From: Narthecium ossifragum
Lineage: Eukaryota; Streptophyta; Magnoliopsida; Dioscoreales; Nartheciaceae
NCBI GenBank assembly: GCA_963920575.1
Contig: OY986972.1
Location: forward strand, 20,000,083-20,064,082
Direction of reading: 5' to 3'
DNA: 64,000 nucleotides
Position 1 is the stretch's first letter. Each line of letters opens with the position of its first letter. The notes below the pieces were generated by a model. That model had not been told where the DNA came from, did no database searches, and worked only from the letters and a program-made list of their open reading frames with translations. Positions 1 through 11,342 of the stretch are shown here, in pieces. The translations under genes were made by a program, and so were the position numbers.

Positions 1-626
1 TTTTATTAAAAGTTGTAGCTATGGCTTTTGGGGCTTTGCAGTTGTGCTCTCATTTGTTGTCGTCTTCCATTGCCCACTAATAGTAAAATAGTCTTCCACC
101 TCCACTTTAAATTTGGGTTTCTACCAATTTCCTCAGCTCCAGGCTTCAAATTTGTGGTTTTCCTAAATATGCCTCACTTGTATATTATTAGTTTTTCATG
201 TAATAACACTAGTTCTGGTTTGGAGTCCAATTTGACTTTGACCCTAACAAAGTGGCCTTCACAATTTTTTAAAATCCTGTACCTAGAGGGGTGTCAACAT
301 GCCTTTTAAAAGCTCGGGTGAGGTGTTTGTTTGTCAATCTCATTTAGTTTAACATACTGTGTCTCTGCGGGTGGCAGGCCTAAGAGGCTATTATCATGAG
401 GCCTGTTGCTTCTCTTTTATTCCAAAGAGAAATAGACTGCTCTTAAGTTACAGTACTTTCTGTGCCCGCATCTTCTTCTCAGCTTTATCTAATTAGGTGC
501 AATTATTATTTTCTTCGTTGTGCGTTTAGTGGTTATAAGTTCTAACCGTTAGAAAAGGTGTCTGATTATGGCCCTTGTGATTATGTTTCTGTTAATGGAT
601 GCATTGATGATTTGTGGCTTTTGTAG
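1..626 (+). other. Intron of the RH16-like helicase gene (partial)
   Basis: No coding exon could be recognised here. The stretch ends in a T-rich run and a TTGTAG acceptor directly before the first recognisable helicase exon at 627. It is most simply the 3' part of an intron whose upstream exon lies left of the window. The short open frames inside do not resemble the helicase. Confidence 0.6.
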
Positions 627-1670
627 GATGTGGCTAAAAGTGTGACAAAAATTGCCATTAGAGAAGCACGTGCTCAAGATTTGCGGAATGAAATTCTTAA
701 TTCTGAAAAGTAAGTATGCTCTTGGCTTGTCATAAACCAATATTATGCCCTACTAAATGACTACAGTGATAGTGAAATTGCACAAATGAGAATTTTCATA
801 TCTCATTCAAATTGATGGGAAAAAGGATGAAGGAGATAACCTTGTGAAAGTTTCCTTGCCAAATGTAGCTGTGGCAGAAGCATTTTCCAGTGTTCCTTTG
901 TTTTTTCAATTACTTAATGATCTACCTTTATGTCCAAATTTCTCGTTCTCTGTGTATTGTTTCACCTGGATATTTCATGAACTGCACCTTCTGCAGGCTG
1001 AAGGCTCACTTCGAGGCGAATCCAAGAGACCTAGGTAAACGGAAATTCAAGGGCTGATATGCTATGTTTATACAGCTTTCTTTTATGGTTTCCAGGATCT
1101 CCGATAAAACCGCTTAATTTTTAGCTGCGATTATGCAACCTTTTGTGGGCAGATTTGCTGAAGCATGACAAGTTACTGGGCAAGAAGGCTCCCCCATCTC
1201 ATTTGCGTAAGGTACCCGAGTACCTTCTCGATCCAACAACGCAGGAAGCTAGTAAGATTATCAAGCTATCTAAAGCTGCAATGGGAACAGACAGATCCAA
1301 GCAGCGACCTGGGTCCAAGAGAGGATTTGGTAGACCTGGTAGAAGTAGAGACCCGCTCAAAACATTTTCTGCCGAGGTAAATGCGTTCCCTCTCCAAATA
1401 GATAGCTTCATAGCGTGTCAAAGTAGACTACAAAAGTTTGAGATGATAAGTAATACAGTACACAATGTTGGCACAAACAATGTAGCTAGAGATATCTGAA
1501 CATCACATTTCAACCATTGGGCAAAGGAGTTGAGAATGCCCGAAGACGATTATAAAATTTTGTTTCGCCTTTTGCAGGGTAAGAAGTCTAGGAAAGGCAA
1601 AAGAAACACAGACAAACAGGAAGAGTCGGGTAAGAACAAGAAGAGGAAGCAGGCAAGCAATATTGTTTGA
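627..1670 (+). CDS. RH16: DEAD-box ATP-dependent RNA helicase 16-like (DDX56/Dbp9 type), C-terminal exons
   Basis: Four exons of the C-terminal part are visible: 627-709, 997-1034, 1153-1376 and 1578-1670. Junctions are GT-AG, and the phases join without a break (AA|G of a lysine, then G|AT of an aspartate). The joined frame gives about 145 residues ending in TGA. It includes RNEILNSEK, LKAHFEANPRDL and LKHDK, a VPEYL segment, DPLKTF and a Lys/Arg-rich tail. These are typical of the region after the second RecA domain in DDX56/Dbp9 proteins, which act in the nucleolus in 60S ribosomal subunit assembly. The helicase core motifs (Walker A, DEAD, SAT) lie outside the window, so the family call rests on the tail alone. 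The basic tail fits nucleolar targeting and RNA contact. I see no frame damage, so the gene is probably intact. Confidence 0.85.
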
Positions 1671-3569
1671 ATGTGAACCAGAAAATTGATCTTGTTATCC
1701 AACTTACAAGCCAAGGGTTGATGCATGGTAAGAGAATGGAGTCCACAATCAATCCCTTCTTTTTGGTACTACTTTTATAAAAGAGTGATTACATAAAATG
1801 GTGCTCATTCAGTCATACTTTTCCACTATGTAATTAATCGGTATGATGAGGCTTTGCGTATTTCCATGGAATGTGTTCTTTGGAAGATCATATTTTGTTT
1901 GAGGGTCATCTGACTGATCAACTGGATGCTAACTTGGCATGCATTTTCGAGTTTTCAGGCCTGGAAATACCTGTTGAGGGTATATCGAGAAGAAGACTCC
2001 AGCAGTCTCCTTGTGCTTGCAGATTTAATGCTAGAGACAAAGGATGCTGATAATAAGAAGCTTGCAATCCTTCAAATCAGCTTTTCCTTCCTAAAGATCT
2101 GTCCAGTAACCATTGGACATGCCATGAGAGCTGCTTTAGTTTAGCCCATGACTGGTTTAGAGCTGCATCAAAACCTCTCAATGTATTGGTACTTAAAAAG
2201 TTTTGACTTGATACATGAGATCAGACATTTTCGTTTTTGGCACTTTTTATTTATACGTCTTGTACAAAGTTTAAAGGATTTCTTATACTTCCTTTGAATC
2301 ACTACTTATAAAAGTCTTCTTGATTGTATCATCATCTAATCTCAAAGTATATGAGAACCAGAGTGCTCTTAAATCCAGAGGACAGTGACTATAGATACTT
2401 TGAGCACAAGAGTGCTCTTCCTGTTGCTCCTGTGTACAATTCTATATGATTGCTGAACTTGTTACAATATATATGTAGTTCTTAATTTTTTCCTTAATTT
2501 ATAAACTTGTCTTACTTAAAGACTATACTGTGGTACTGTAGTTGGTGGTTCTATTTTTTCCAAGGGTGAGCGTTGATTTGTGTATATGGTCTAAAATAGA
2601 TCAATTAATTGGTCTAAAATAGATCAATTAATTGGTATCTCATTATCGATTACTGATTGAATGTATCAATGATCGGATCGATAGTGAGATACTAATTGGT
2701 TAATCTAATTCATTGGTATATCACTACCGATGGAATAGTTCAATCAATCGGTATCTCACTATCGATTAGGTGTCATGTGCATTACATATATTTTATTCAT
2801 TCTTCCAAGGGCACTGCTGGCCTCTTTGCTCAACCAACAGATGCAGCACATGAAAAGATTCTTGTACAGATCAGCAATGAAAGAAGAGAAGAAGAACGAA
2901 GGAACAAAAATATACACCCATCTTATCCGTTAAGCAAACTTGCATGCAAACCCACATAACAATGTCTACAAACCACACTCAACCTCCCACTTGGAGAGGC
3001 TTCCATGGCCCCCACATTTCTTTTCCTTTAAAACAGGCAGGCAGACAGTAGTTAGCCAGGTAGAAAATCCTAAAACTCCTTCCCACCAAAGTAAGGCATA
3101 CACACACACACATATAGACACCATTACCAAACACACACCCCATCACCCAATAATACAACATCAACAACTATTAAAGCTGTGGTGGGTCCTCTGCTTTCGT
3201 CTATGGATCCATCCCACACAGGCTGTTAAAGATGTTGAGGAGATGAGAGCTCTCACATGCCTCTGTTTCTAGAGAGAGAAAGGAAGCAATGGCTAAGAAG
3301 TCTCTGACATGCACCCACATGCAGATGCCCAGCCATTCCACATGCCCTCTGTCCTCCCCCCTCCCCCACCATTAACATGCCCCCATCCTCCTCTCAATCA
3401 TCTCTCCCTATCATCAGTTGAAAAAAAAGGAGATCCAACACCACCTCTCATAAGTCACAATACCACCAATAACTACGTACGCACGTTACAGTCATACTAT
3501 ACAAGAAAGCCATCAACTTTAGAAAATTATGATGCTAATTAATTAACTCTAGTATTAGAGATTTTTGGG
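1671..3569. other. Intergenic: RH16 3' region and spacer before the glycosylase gene
   Basis: After the RH16 stop come AT-rich sequence (probable 3' UTR and downstream region), a decayed palindromic MITE (2570-2790), and a C/A-rich stretch with a short CA run near 3101-3115. The short open frames here have no recognisable domain. The convergent RH16 and glycosylase genes end on opposite sides of this spacer, so both terminators should lie here, but I could not place a poly(A) signal with confidence. Confidence 0.5.
2570..2790. repeat. Decayed palindromic MITE of the GCATTACA-end family
   Basis: A 25-bp segment ending in AGATCAATTAATT is tandemly repeated at about 2590-2635. Copies of GGTATCTCACTATCGATT occur in both orientations through the stretch. 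The right end has the text GTCATGTGCATTACAT, which also ends the better preserved element at 58532-58817. I infer a non-autonomous foldback-type transposon of the same family. Target duplications were not found. Confidence 0.45.
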
Positions 3570-5258
3570 TCAGTGGGTGGTGGTGGTGGTGGTGGCGCAG
3601 AGGTGGTGGCGGGGGCAGTGGAGGAGGTGGTCGTTGGTGAGGCCGGCAGCCTGCATGAAGGAGAGGACGACAGTGGGGCCGACGAAGCGGAGGCCGCGGC
3701 GGACGAGGTCCTTGCTGATGGACTCGGACTTGGAGGTCTTGGCTGGGATTTTACGGCAAGACTTGTAGTTGGTGACTATAGGCTTGTGGTTCACAAAGCC
3801 CCATAGGTACTTCTCCAGGCTGCCAAACTCCCTCTTGATCTGCTCTCACATGGCATCCATGAATACAAGATTAACTGCGTCAGTAACGGGATGACAAGCA
3901 AGTAGTTGTATGGCAGGGACAAAGAACTATTATGAGTTAGATCCATCTTTCAGGGTCATTTTCCTCACAGGTGAATATTTAATTTAAAGAACGGACCGAC
4001 GAAATGAAAGACTATTTTAGTTGAAATTCCACTATAATATTGATGAACACGGAATATAAGAAAGGAACAGTTGGGTTGAGCTGGAATACCTCCAGGATTC
4101 GGTTGGCGTTGTTGACGATGCCTCTAACCTTTCCTAAATCCATGGCGTAATCCGCGCTTATGGAGGCTATCTGTCTCTCTGTAAACTTAGCCACCAACTC
4201 AGCATCAAACCCAGCAAAAGCAGTCCTGCAAACATACATAGACGCACAAAAAAGACAATCTTCAAATGATTCTTTCATGAAGATTGAAGAACATAAACCA
4301 TCAGTTCATTAATTGCACTGTTTTTAAACCTGAATTCTTTTCTTTTCTTCAGTATGGTGGCCCAATCCAATCCAATCTGAGCTCCAGTTAGCACCAGCAG
4401 TTCAAAGAGCATTCTGCAATGAAACAGAGATAACTAGAAAAGCTTAGTGATTCTTCAACCAAAAGTATATATGGGTTTGTGTCTCTAATGGAGATTTGGG
4501 TTTGTAGGCTCACTTGTCGTCATGGACAGGCACTCCCCACTCCTCATCATGGTATGCAACATAGAGAGGATCTGCTCATCATCACAAACAAAGGAAATTA
4601 ACAAAACCATTAATATCTATACTAAAACACACAAATATCTACTTGCTTGGATCAAGCTTTTACCAGAGTAGGGAGTGATGAAGCTGCATCTCTTCTCTTC
4701 TGGGCTTGCAACAGCAGTGGCGGCGGCGGCGGCGGTGTTATCCATGGCCGCCGCCATCACCTTACCTTCTAGCTTTGAAGTGGTGCGGCCATAATGGGCT
4801 ATCCTCATCTTTCTCTGCGCATGCATAAGCGAGGCCTGCTCCCTATGCGCCGCCGCGAAGCTGCCGGGAGCCCTGTCGCCGGAAAACGACGAGACAGAGA
4901 GACCACCGACCTGACCATTGTTAACCCTCTTCGACTTCTTCCGAACCACCACCGGAGCCGGCCTCACCGCCGCCTTAGGCGTGACAACTTTCTCTGCACT
5001 CGAATTCAGGCTGCCGGGCTCATTGGTCCGCTTGAGCACCACCTTGACCGGCATCCCCTTGGGAGACCCCGGCGAAGAAGCCTTCATATTGGGATCAATG
5101 TTAGCACTAGGCTTAGGCAGAGACTTCTTCATAGGGCGGGGTGTCTCCAACGCAGCCACCCAGTTGCACGCCGGCTGCAACACCGGCCGGCCATCGATCT
5201 TCGCCACCGCCTCGGGCAGCCCCACGGCGTGGCCTGACTTCATCGTGGAGTTGCACAT
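3570..5258 (-). CDS. DNA-3-methyladenine glycosylase I (TAG family), five exons
   Basis: Exons on the - strand are 5258-4664, 4571-4514, 4413-4330, 4225-4090 and 3839-3570. All introns are GT-AG (92-250 bp) and the phases join to 380 residues ending in TGA. The enzyme hydrolyses the N-glycosidic bond of 3-methyladenine in alkylated DNA as the first step of base excision repair. Residues 1-188 are a low-complexity Pro/Ser/Ala-rich, basic extension, common in plant members and perhaps for nuclear or plastid targeting. The catalytic domain starts at KRCSF (Cys191) and continues with YHDEEWG (His206), LFELL (Glu222, equivalent to Glu38 of the E. coli enzyme) and LDWATIL (Trp235, equivalent to Trp46). 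It ends with NDHLLHC (His362, Cys366). The two Cys/His pairs match the zinc site of bacterial Tag. The C-terminus is a Thr run. The ATG at 5258 is the first in frame and lies about 80 bp downstream of a TATA box. The gene looks intact. Confidence 0.9.
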
Positions 5259-5335
5259 TGTTAGTGTAGCGAAACAGAGGAGCTCTAAAACAGAGGTTTT
5301 TGTGGTGAGATGGCTAAGAAAAGAGAGAAAGGGGG

Positions 5336-5346
5336 TATATATATAG
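5336..5346 (-). promoter_or_regulatory. TATA box of the glycosylase gene
   Basis: On the - strand the sequence reads CTATATATATACCCCC about 80 bp before the ATG at 5258. The spacing allows a short 5' UTR of roughly 50 bases. The purine/pyrimidine-rich leader between them is typical of plant 5' UTRs. The assignment is by position and motif only. Confidence 0.6.
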
Positions 5347-7135
5347 GATTAGGAGGGGAAGTTGGATGGAAACAGGGGAGGGGTGGGGACGGGCATGGGA
5401 GGAGAACATGGAGGGGTTGGGGTCTGCCATACGAGGCGTGTGTGGGCGGCCTTCCACCTTTTGGTTGGATGGTATGCCTTAAGCCAAGAGGGCTGATGGC
5501 GACGCGGTTTTGTATGTTCTTCTATATACGATGCTCTGCTCTCTCTGAGATTTATGAAAGGATTTTTGTTTAAGGGGGAGGCCATGCTCTGTTTTGATGA
5601 TCCCAAGTGTTCATATATATGATATATATGTCATTGGAGGACTCTGCTTTTGGAGGGGTGGACATGGAACAGCTCTTTGATTATTCTTTAGCACTTCTTT
5701 TTAGCCGGCGGGAATCTGTTCTTGTATACTTCAATTCACTTTTTCGTAGTCATACGTTCATGAATACAAGATGGAATTTTTGGAATATATACCCCCTTGA
5801 GCCCCCCTTAAAATATAGTTTAATAAAAATATTATTTGCATATATGCCATTCGGGAGTTCGGTCGTTTGGCCATTCTCGTCTAATAATGATCCCAACAAG
5901 TACATAAAAATACAAGATTTACGTGGTTCGATAAATTACTTATGATTGTGGGAGAGAGGGTGATTTTCACGTTAGATCATGAGCGTATATTAGGATTTAC
6001 AAGATGTACTTATGTGCCACCTCTAATATTATAGGATACAAATTTACTTAATTACCCTTGTGCCTTGTGCAAGTTTACAAATTTTCACTAGCGAATCCCT
6101 CTATGCTTGGAACACTAGCCTAAGTCTAATACTCTAGTTGTAACGTCTATTCTATATGAAATATGAGCCACCTCCTACATGTTCCTTTTAACTTAGAAGG
6201 ACATTTACATGCGTGTTTGGCGCGCTGCATCAGGCTGCATGAAAAAAAAAAATTGGCGATAAATGTCGATAGGTAAGGTACAACACGATGGAAATAAAGT
6301 TGCTGTTGCAATGCATGCCACAAAAAAATTGAATCTTTTAAGAAATTACTGTAAAGTGATGACCAAGAAATTTGGAGGGTATAGATGCAAAAGTAGCTGG
6401 TCCATGGGGTCATTTTCACAATTAGTTATTTTACAAGGGGTATATCCGCAAAAGAAAAACCCATACCTCATACATTGGATGAGGTTAGTGGTTTGTGGAT
6501 GGATAAATAATTTACAAGGCCCACGAAAACCTCCAAGTGGGAAGGTTGGTAATATATTTGGGAAGAAGCCAGCTCTTCTAACTTCCATAACCCCTTCTTA
6601 AAGAATTGCTGAAGCCTCCAGCTAGCCATGGATATATAACAAAACCCATGTTTACAAGGCAAGCTATCGGTTATATGCATAACCAATACTGATGGTGACC
6701 TCTAAGCTCCTTGGTTTGATTGTGTTGAATCATAAGATATGGTTGTTCCGGGTAACTGATAGTATAAGGTGTCCTTTGGAAAGCCTTAAATATTCCCTCA
6801 GTATGTAGAATAGCTGAAGCCCTCATGTGTTAGTATCACAGATGATTCTGCGGCACATGGCAATGGTTCAGCAGTCACTGTTCATGCCCCTCATGTTGGT
6901 GCTCAGATTCTTCCTCTCAGGAAAATAAGAAGAAGATGGCATGCTCATATGGATTCAATACTTGTTGGAGAGTCACATATTGGTGTACTGTCTTCCAAGA
7001 AGGTAAAAGATTGAAACAAATTAAGAGTTGATGGTACCCACCCGCATCAGCTTAAGTTTGGGACGATCAGTGATCTAACATGATATCAGAGCAGAAATCA
7101 TCGAGAGTTCAAACAACGCTTGCTCCATTAATTTG
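5347..7135. other. Intergenic: glycosylase upstream region and unclassified repeats
   Basis: The first few hundred bases should hold the glycosylase promoter. The rest is AT-rich. It contains ACAAGATTTACGTGGTTCG near 5911, which resembles LTR or retroposon text also seen in the insertion at 18940-19339. I see no complete gene. A coding-like fragment at 6820-7002 is listed separately. Sequence up to 7135 continues directly at 17086 once the retrotransposon E1 and one copy of its TSD are removed. Confidence 0.45.
6820..7002 (+). other. Unidentified coding-like fragment, possible exon
   Basis: One frame is open from about 6820 and reads through HAPHVGAQILPLRKIRRRWH and SILVGESHIGVLSSKK. It then meets AAGAAG|GTAAAA, a plausible splice donor, with a TGA shortly after. 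The amino-acid composition looks protein-like, but I do not recognise the family. It may be an exon, a gene fragment caught in a repeat, or chance. A second fragment lies beyond the retrotransposon at 17173-17311. Confidence 0.3.
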
Positions 7136-7524
7136 TGATGCAACCCGGACATCTCGACGGACCAGGAGACCCAATGATGATGAGATCCGGCGCTCAACAA
7201 GGGTGCGCCACCCTAATCCGCTCTACCATAGTTGATTAGTCTTGCTAGTATGAGTAGTTAGGCTGGATTAGTTAATAGGTTTGCTTATTTGTTGATTAGG
7301 TGATGTCAATTGTGGGATTTAGTCCGTTGATCCGACGACCGTAGGCTTGTTTGGGCTTCTTATATATTCCTCATGTAATCGCAACTAGGGTTTTTTTAAG
7401 CTATTTTTCTAATAGATTGAATAAGGGGTTTTTCCAGCCATAAATTGGATCTTGGGGTTTCCTTTGCCATCGAGAGAGGATAATCTTCTTTCCGGTGAAT
7501 TCTTGGGTGACCAAGGGTTCATCA
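7136..7524 (+). repeat. E1 5' LTR
   Basis: The 389-bp repeat matches 16731-17080. It begins TGATGCAACCCGGACAT, ends AAGGGTTCATCA, and has TG...CA termini. It includes TTCTTATATATTCC, a TATA-like signal, near 7357-7370. The 3' copy is about 39 bp shorter because of small deletions (for example the GACCAGGAGACCCAATGATG part is absent), so the copies have diverged by indels and the insertion is not recent. Confidence 0.9.
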
Positions 7525-7525
7525 A

Positions 7526-7541
7526 GTGGCATCAGAGACAG
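7526..7541 (+). promoter_or_regulatory. E1 primer binding site (initiator tRNA-Met type)
   Basis: TGGCATCAGAGACAGG follows the 5' LTR after one base. It is close to the TGGTATCAGAGC text complementary to the 3' end of plant initiator tRNA-Met, the usual primer for minus-strand synthesis in gypsy and copia elements. Confidence 0.8.
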
Positions 7542-7554
7542 GGTTATCTGCAAG

Positions 7555-8458
7555 ATGACGCAGAAAGATCATATTAATGCTTTGGAGGCATAGGTCTCGA
7601 CAATTAAAAGATTTGTCGAGGAACTGGCAGCATCTGTGAAGCAAGGAGAGATTGAGCATCGCCTAGGAGTGCAACGGCTTGAAGCAGCAATAGAGGAGCA
7701 GCGGCGAATCGTGGAGGCCAAGTTAGCAAGCATAGAGAGGGTGATTAAGGAGGCTCTCAAGGTGACAGGGAAGCAATCGAAGGCCAAGGAGGAAGATGAC
7801 GCTGAGCGACGATGGGGACGCAGCCGGGAACGCCGCGAACGGCGTTATCGGGAGCGTTCGTCATACAAGGGAGACAAGGAAAAACATGGCCACAACAGGG
7901 AACATTCTTCGTATGAGGAAGATGAGGAAGATCCTCATAAATGTCCGGGTGGTGTCACTTTTAAGTTGGAGTTTCCTATGTTTGCAGGTGAGGATCCTAC
8001 TATTTGAATCAGTCGAGTGGAGCAATTCTTTAGTATGCAAAGGACACCTGATGATCAAAAAGTATATATGGCCTCATATCATCTCGAAGGAAAGGCTAAT
8101 CAATGGTGGTGATGGCTCCAAGGGGTGTTGCAGAAGCAGGATCTGAGATTAATTGGGAAGTATTCGAGAGGGAGCTCAGGGTGATGTTTGGTTTGGTGTC
8201 CTCCCCCTCCAGTGTATGGTGCATACCCGGTTATCGCATGAAGTATTCTATCAAGAAGGCATGCCTTCTTGATAGAAGCGGGAGATGAAGGAAATCAGGC
8301 AGAGGATGATGAGTTGGCCAGATTTGACTACCATGGCAAGGCTGAGCGAGGAGGAGACAGGGAGAAAGAAGGGGGCGATGATAGTCCATCTATATCACTT
8401 CATGCGATAACCGGGTACTCAAGCCCTCGGACTATGAGAGTGAAAGCTCGGGTCGGCT
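7555..8458 (+). pseudogene. gag: E1 gag remnant
   Basis: From ATG 7555 the frame gives a coiled-coil-like Glu/Lys/Arg-rich segment, then FPMFAGEDPTI, VEQFF and YHLEGKANQWW, all typical of the plant gypsy gag/retrotransposon gag domain. In-frame stops occur at 7591 (TAG), after GEDPTI and after NQWW, and a frameshift follows near INWEVFERELRVMFG. The later part is rearranged around a perfect palindrome (8224-8417). It is non-functional. The frame is then cut by the solo LTR at 8459. Confidence 0.75.
8224..8417. repeat. Nested perfect inverted repeats in the E1 gag remnant
   Basis: Perfect 21-bp arms lie at 8224-8244 and 8397-8417. Inside the left half, 8246-8277 is a perfect 32-bp palindrome centred on GGCATGCC. 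The segment between still looks like gag-derived Lys/Glu-rich coding text. Perfect arms inside an otherwise decayed gene are odd; see findings. Confidence 0.8.
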
Positions 8459-10859
8459 GTCGCGCCCCGACCCGCAGGACCCAGACCGGGCCGGGACACG
8501 AGGGGAAAAACCTACAACTACTAGCCTCAATTGGCGGAAACAGTTGAGACTAAAAGACAGCTGGCGGAAACAGCTGTCGACACGCACAAGGCGGAAGCGA
8601 AAACTGCAACATCTATTAACAACTATTACAAAACAGTAATAATAGAGTTAAACAGAGTTCTAGTACAACAAGCTACAAGGGATCAACAGTCCCCAAAAAG
8701 AAGCTACAACACCCACCGGAGTCTCCACAAACGCACAAATGAAACCATCCTGACCCTCAGACATGGTCAGAAGCTGGCGCGCCGCCACGAGACTGCCGAC
8801 GGGGAAGTACTGGAGAGGAGCTGGGACCCGCACCTGCAAACAACACAGCCCAGGTAGGAATGACCAACAGCTCAGCAGGGTCCTACTCTACCACTCTCAC
8901 TAAGAAGGTAAACCCAACGAACCAACCCTGAAGCCAAGTACTGAGGCTTGCCAAGGATCCCATAAATCCCGTCTATAACCCGAAGGACTCATGTCCCGAG
9001 TACGCCCCTCCGACAGCCGCTACACAGGGATGGACAACTCCGACAATCCCTGACCCAAGGTGGACATGACGCTACTGGTAGGACACCCTTCTCCAAGCGG
9101 GATCTCCACACTTGGCGAAACGACCGAGGTTAAGACTACCATCTCTCAGTACTCCAAGTAGCAGAGCCAACAGGACCCCTAACTCCTGACCCAAGACTAA
9201 GTCTAGCCAGGGAGTCCATCGATCCCATCGATGTCTTCCCCCCCCCAAGGTTCCTGTCCAACGTACGTCCCTCCGATGGCCACTGTTCGAGGACTGGGCT
9301 ACCTCCGACGGTCCTTGACACAGGGTGGGCCGGACGCTAATTGTAGGACACCCTTACCGGGGTAACGGCATCCCATGCTTAGTCTTAGATCACCGAAGCC
9401 CACGGGTCAAACCCACCCAGTCTAACCTAGCATGTCTAATGCACAGGAAGCAGGGCAGGATATGAATAAAGCGGTAACAAACAGCACAACAAGGGCACAC
9501 CTGCGGCCCATTTAAACTAAGCACACCCGAGGGTCATGACTCCTTCGGTTTACCATAAAACGGTAAAAGGGCATAACCCATGGCCCAATTATACTAAGCA
9601 TTTCCGAGGGTTCATTACTCCCTCGGTTAACCACAAAGCAGTAAACATTCAAGCATGAAGGACAACATGATAAGCCCCAGGGGCAAAACCGTCAAAACAA
9701 CCACTTACATATGAAGCCCCGCGGGCAAAACCCTTGAAAACCCTCGCTGCTTACTGAAGGATCGATCCTTTCCCAAGGAAGGATCGATCACTTAAGTAAT
9801 AGTCAGCTTCCCTCACTGTCGAGACAAAGGTGATCGATCCTTCCTCCCAGGAAGATCGATCTTTCTCGAGACAGAGGGCGCCCTTCCAGTCGCACCAAGG
9901 AAGATCGATCTTTCCTCCCAGGAAGATCGATCTTTCTCGGGATGAAGGGTAACCATGCTAACCCAGGCCCCATGATCGATCTCCTCCCATAAGAAGATCG
10001 ATCATGCGCTGGGCGCAGCAAGCCAACACAAGAGGACCGATCCTTCCTCCCAGGAGGATCGATCCTGATGGGTTCCGGCGCACTTCCGGCTGGAGAACCG
10101 CCGGAAGACGCAACCAAACCACACCAAACTTGAGGGGCTGATAGATCTAAGCATCACGAAGCTACTCAAGGCTTCAAAATCGGAAAACAAATAACTCCAC
10201 AAGGAGATCTAACGAGAAACAAAACCGGATTTAAACCCTCAAAGCAAGCCGGAGTTTTGAGGAAGAACTCTACCTCTTCAACGCAGCTTCGATCCACAAG
10301 GCCGAACCCAGGACCTTCCTCGCCTCGCCACGAACCCAACGAGCCTTCAAGCTCCAGGAAAGGTGGCCGGAGGGGGAAGAACGGCGAAGAAAAGCTCAGC
10401 CGAAAACAGGGGAAGCAGAGCTCTCGCGAGGAAGATGAAGGAAGCAGGGGAAGAAAGGGAGGGAGAGGGGAAGGGCTAAGGCCGGGGAAAAGCCGGCGAA
10501 GCCGGGGGAAAGGCGAAGGAGGGGAGCAAAAGTTTCCCCTCCCCTGACAGGGGAAGCGACGGCCATCGCCGTGGTCGTCCTTCGAAAGCCACCGCCAACG
10601 ACTTCTAGGCACAGGTAGGATCGATCCTCCTCGACCAAAGGATCGATCCTCTCTGCCCAGAAAGGCCAACTTGGGCTGGAAAACGGGCCCAGGCCCAGAA
10701 CCTCCAAACTTGGTTTCACCTAATCTTTCTAAACAAACACAAGCACCAAACAAGGTCTGTGTGTGCACACCCAGTGTGAAACGACCGCCAAAGCGCAATT
10801 TCCCAAATTGCCCTTGGGTCAAAAACAAGCCAAAGGAAAAAGAGGGGCAGGTCCTCACA
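8459..10859 (-). mobile_element. Solo LTR (gypsy-type, 2.4 kb) inserted in E1
   Basis: The + strand text runs from TGTCGCGCCCCGACC to GGTCCTCACA and is flanked by TCGGC at 8454-8458 and 10860-10864. Read on the - strand it starts TGTGAGGACC and ends CGGGGCGCGACA, like the + oriented LTRs at 11975, 36072 and 39394. There is no internal domain, so it is a solo LTR. It contains arrays of paired GATCGATC hairpins (9750-10070 and 10617-10651). The 271-codon open frame on the - strand at 10166-10981 is low-complexity LTR sequence and runs into the host element, so it is not a gene. Confidence 0.9.
9750..10070. repeat. Array of GATCGATC stem-loops in a solo LTR
   Basis: About five units follow each other, each with two GATCGATC-like palindromes around a short pyrimidine/purine stem, for example TCGATCTTTCCTCCCAGGAA followed by GATCGATC. 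They begin at about 9757, 9828, 9901, 9974 and 10034. The units differ in spacing and bases, so this is not a simple microsatellite. Confidence 0.8.
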
Positions 10860-10864
10860 TCGGC

Positions 10865-11342
10865 GGCCAACAAACAAGTTATCACCTTGATTGACAGTGG
10901 GTCGGGGTCGACACACGACTTCATCGACGAAGGCATGGCAGGGCACCTAGGCTTGGTGGTGATGCCAATAGAAGCATTCACGGTGCGAGTGGCTAATGGG
11001 GAGAAGTTGAGGTGTCAGGAAAAATATCAAGAAGCAATGATGATGATCCAGGGGTATGAGTTTGAAACTACCCTGTATTCAATTCCTTTGCAAGGATTGG
11101 ATGTCGTCCTAGGTGTTGAGTGGTTGGAAAAGTTGGGGGTGGTGGTTTGCAATTGGAAAGCTATGAGCATGGCCTTTGAGCATGGAGGAAGGATCCACAC
11201 CATCACCGCTGCCAGGCTTGAGGCCGCCCAAGCAGCTACGGTGCAAGCTATGGGGAAGGAAGCGCGCGGCAAAGGAGAGCTCTTCGCCTTGAGGGTGGAG
11301 CCGGCCAACCAAGGTGACGAGCAACAGCAGGGGGAGCGGTGA
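10865..11342 (+). pseudogene. E1 aspartic protease domain
   Basis: The open frame directly after the solo-LTR duplication reads VITLIDSGSGSTHDF, containing the catalytic D-S-G triad of retroviral-type aspartic proteases. It continues with LQGLDVVLGVEWLEKLG, the conserved VVLGxxWL block of Ty3/gypsy proteases. It would cleave the Gag-Pol precursor. The frame stays open to a TGA at 11340, before the RT domain, so the polyprotein is broken. Confidence 0.82.

Noticed and set aside
3573..3806. Gly/Ala/Glu-rich + strand frame
   Set aside because: It is the antisense shadow of the last exon of the glycosylase gene, whose - strand text is conserved.
4794..5346. Two + strand frames of 142-147 codons
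   Set aside because: Both are antisense to the first glycosylase exon. Their composition follows from its GC-rich codons.
9750..10070. CRISPR-like array from regularly spaced GATCGATC
   Set aside because: The genome is a plant, repeats are short palindromes with variable spacing, no unique spacers of fixed size are present, and the array lies in an LTR.
10166..10981. Long open frame of 271 codons on the - strand
   Set aside because: It lies almost wholly inside the solo LTR 8459-10859, crosses the TSD into E1, is low-complexity and shows no domain. GC-rich LTR sequence gives such frames by chance.
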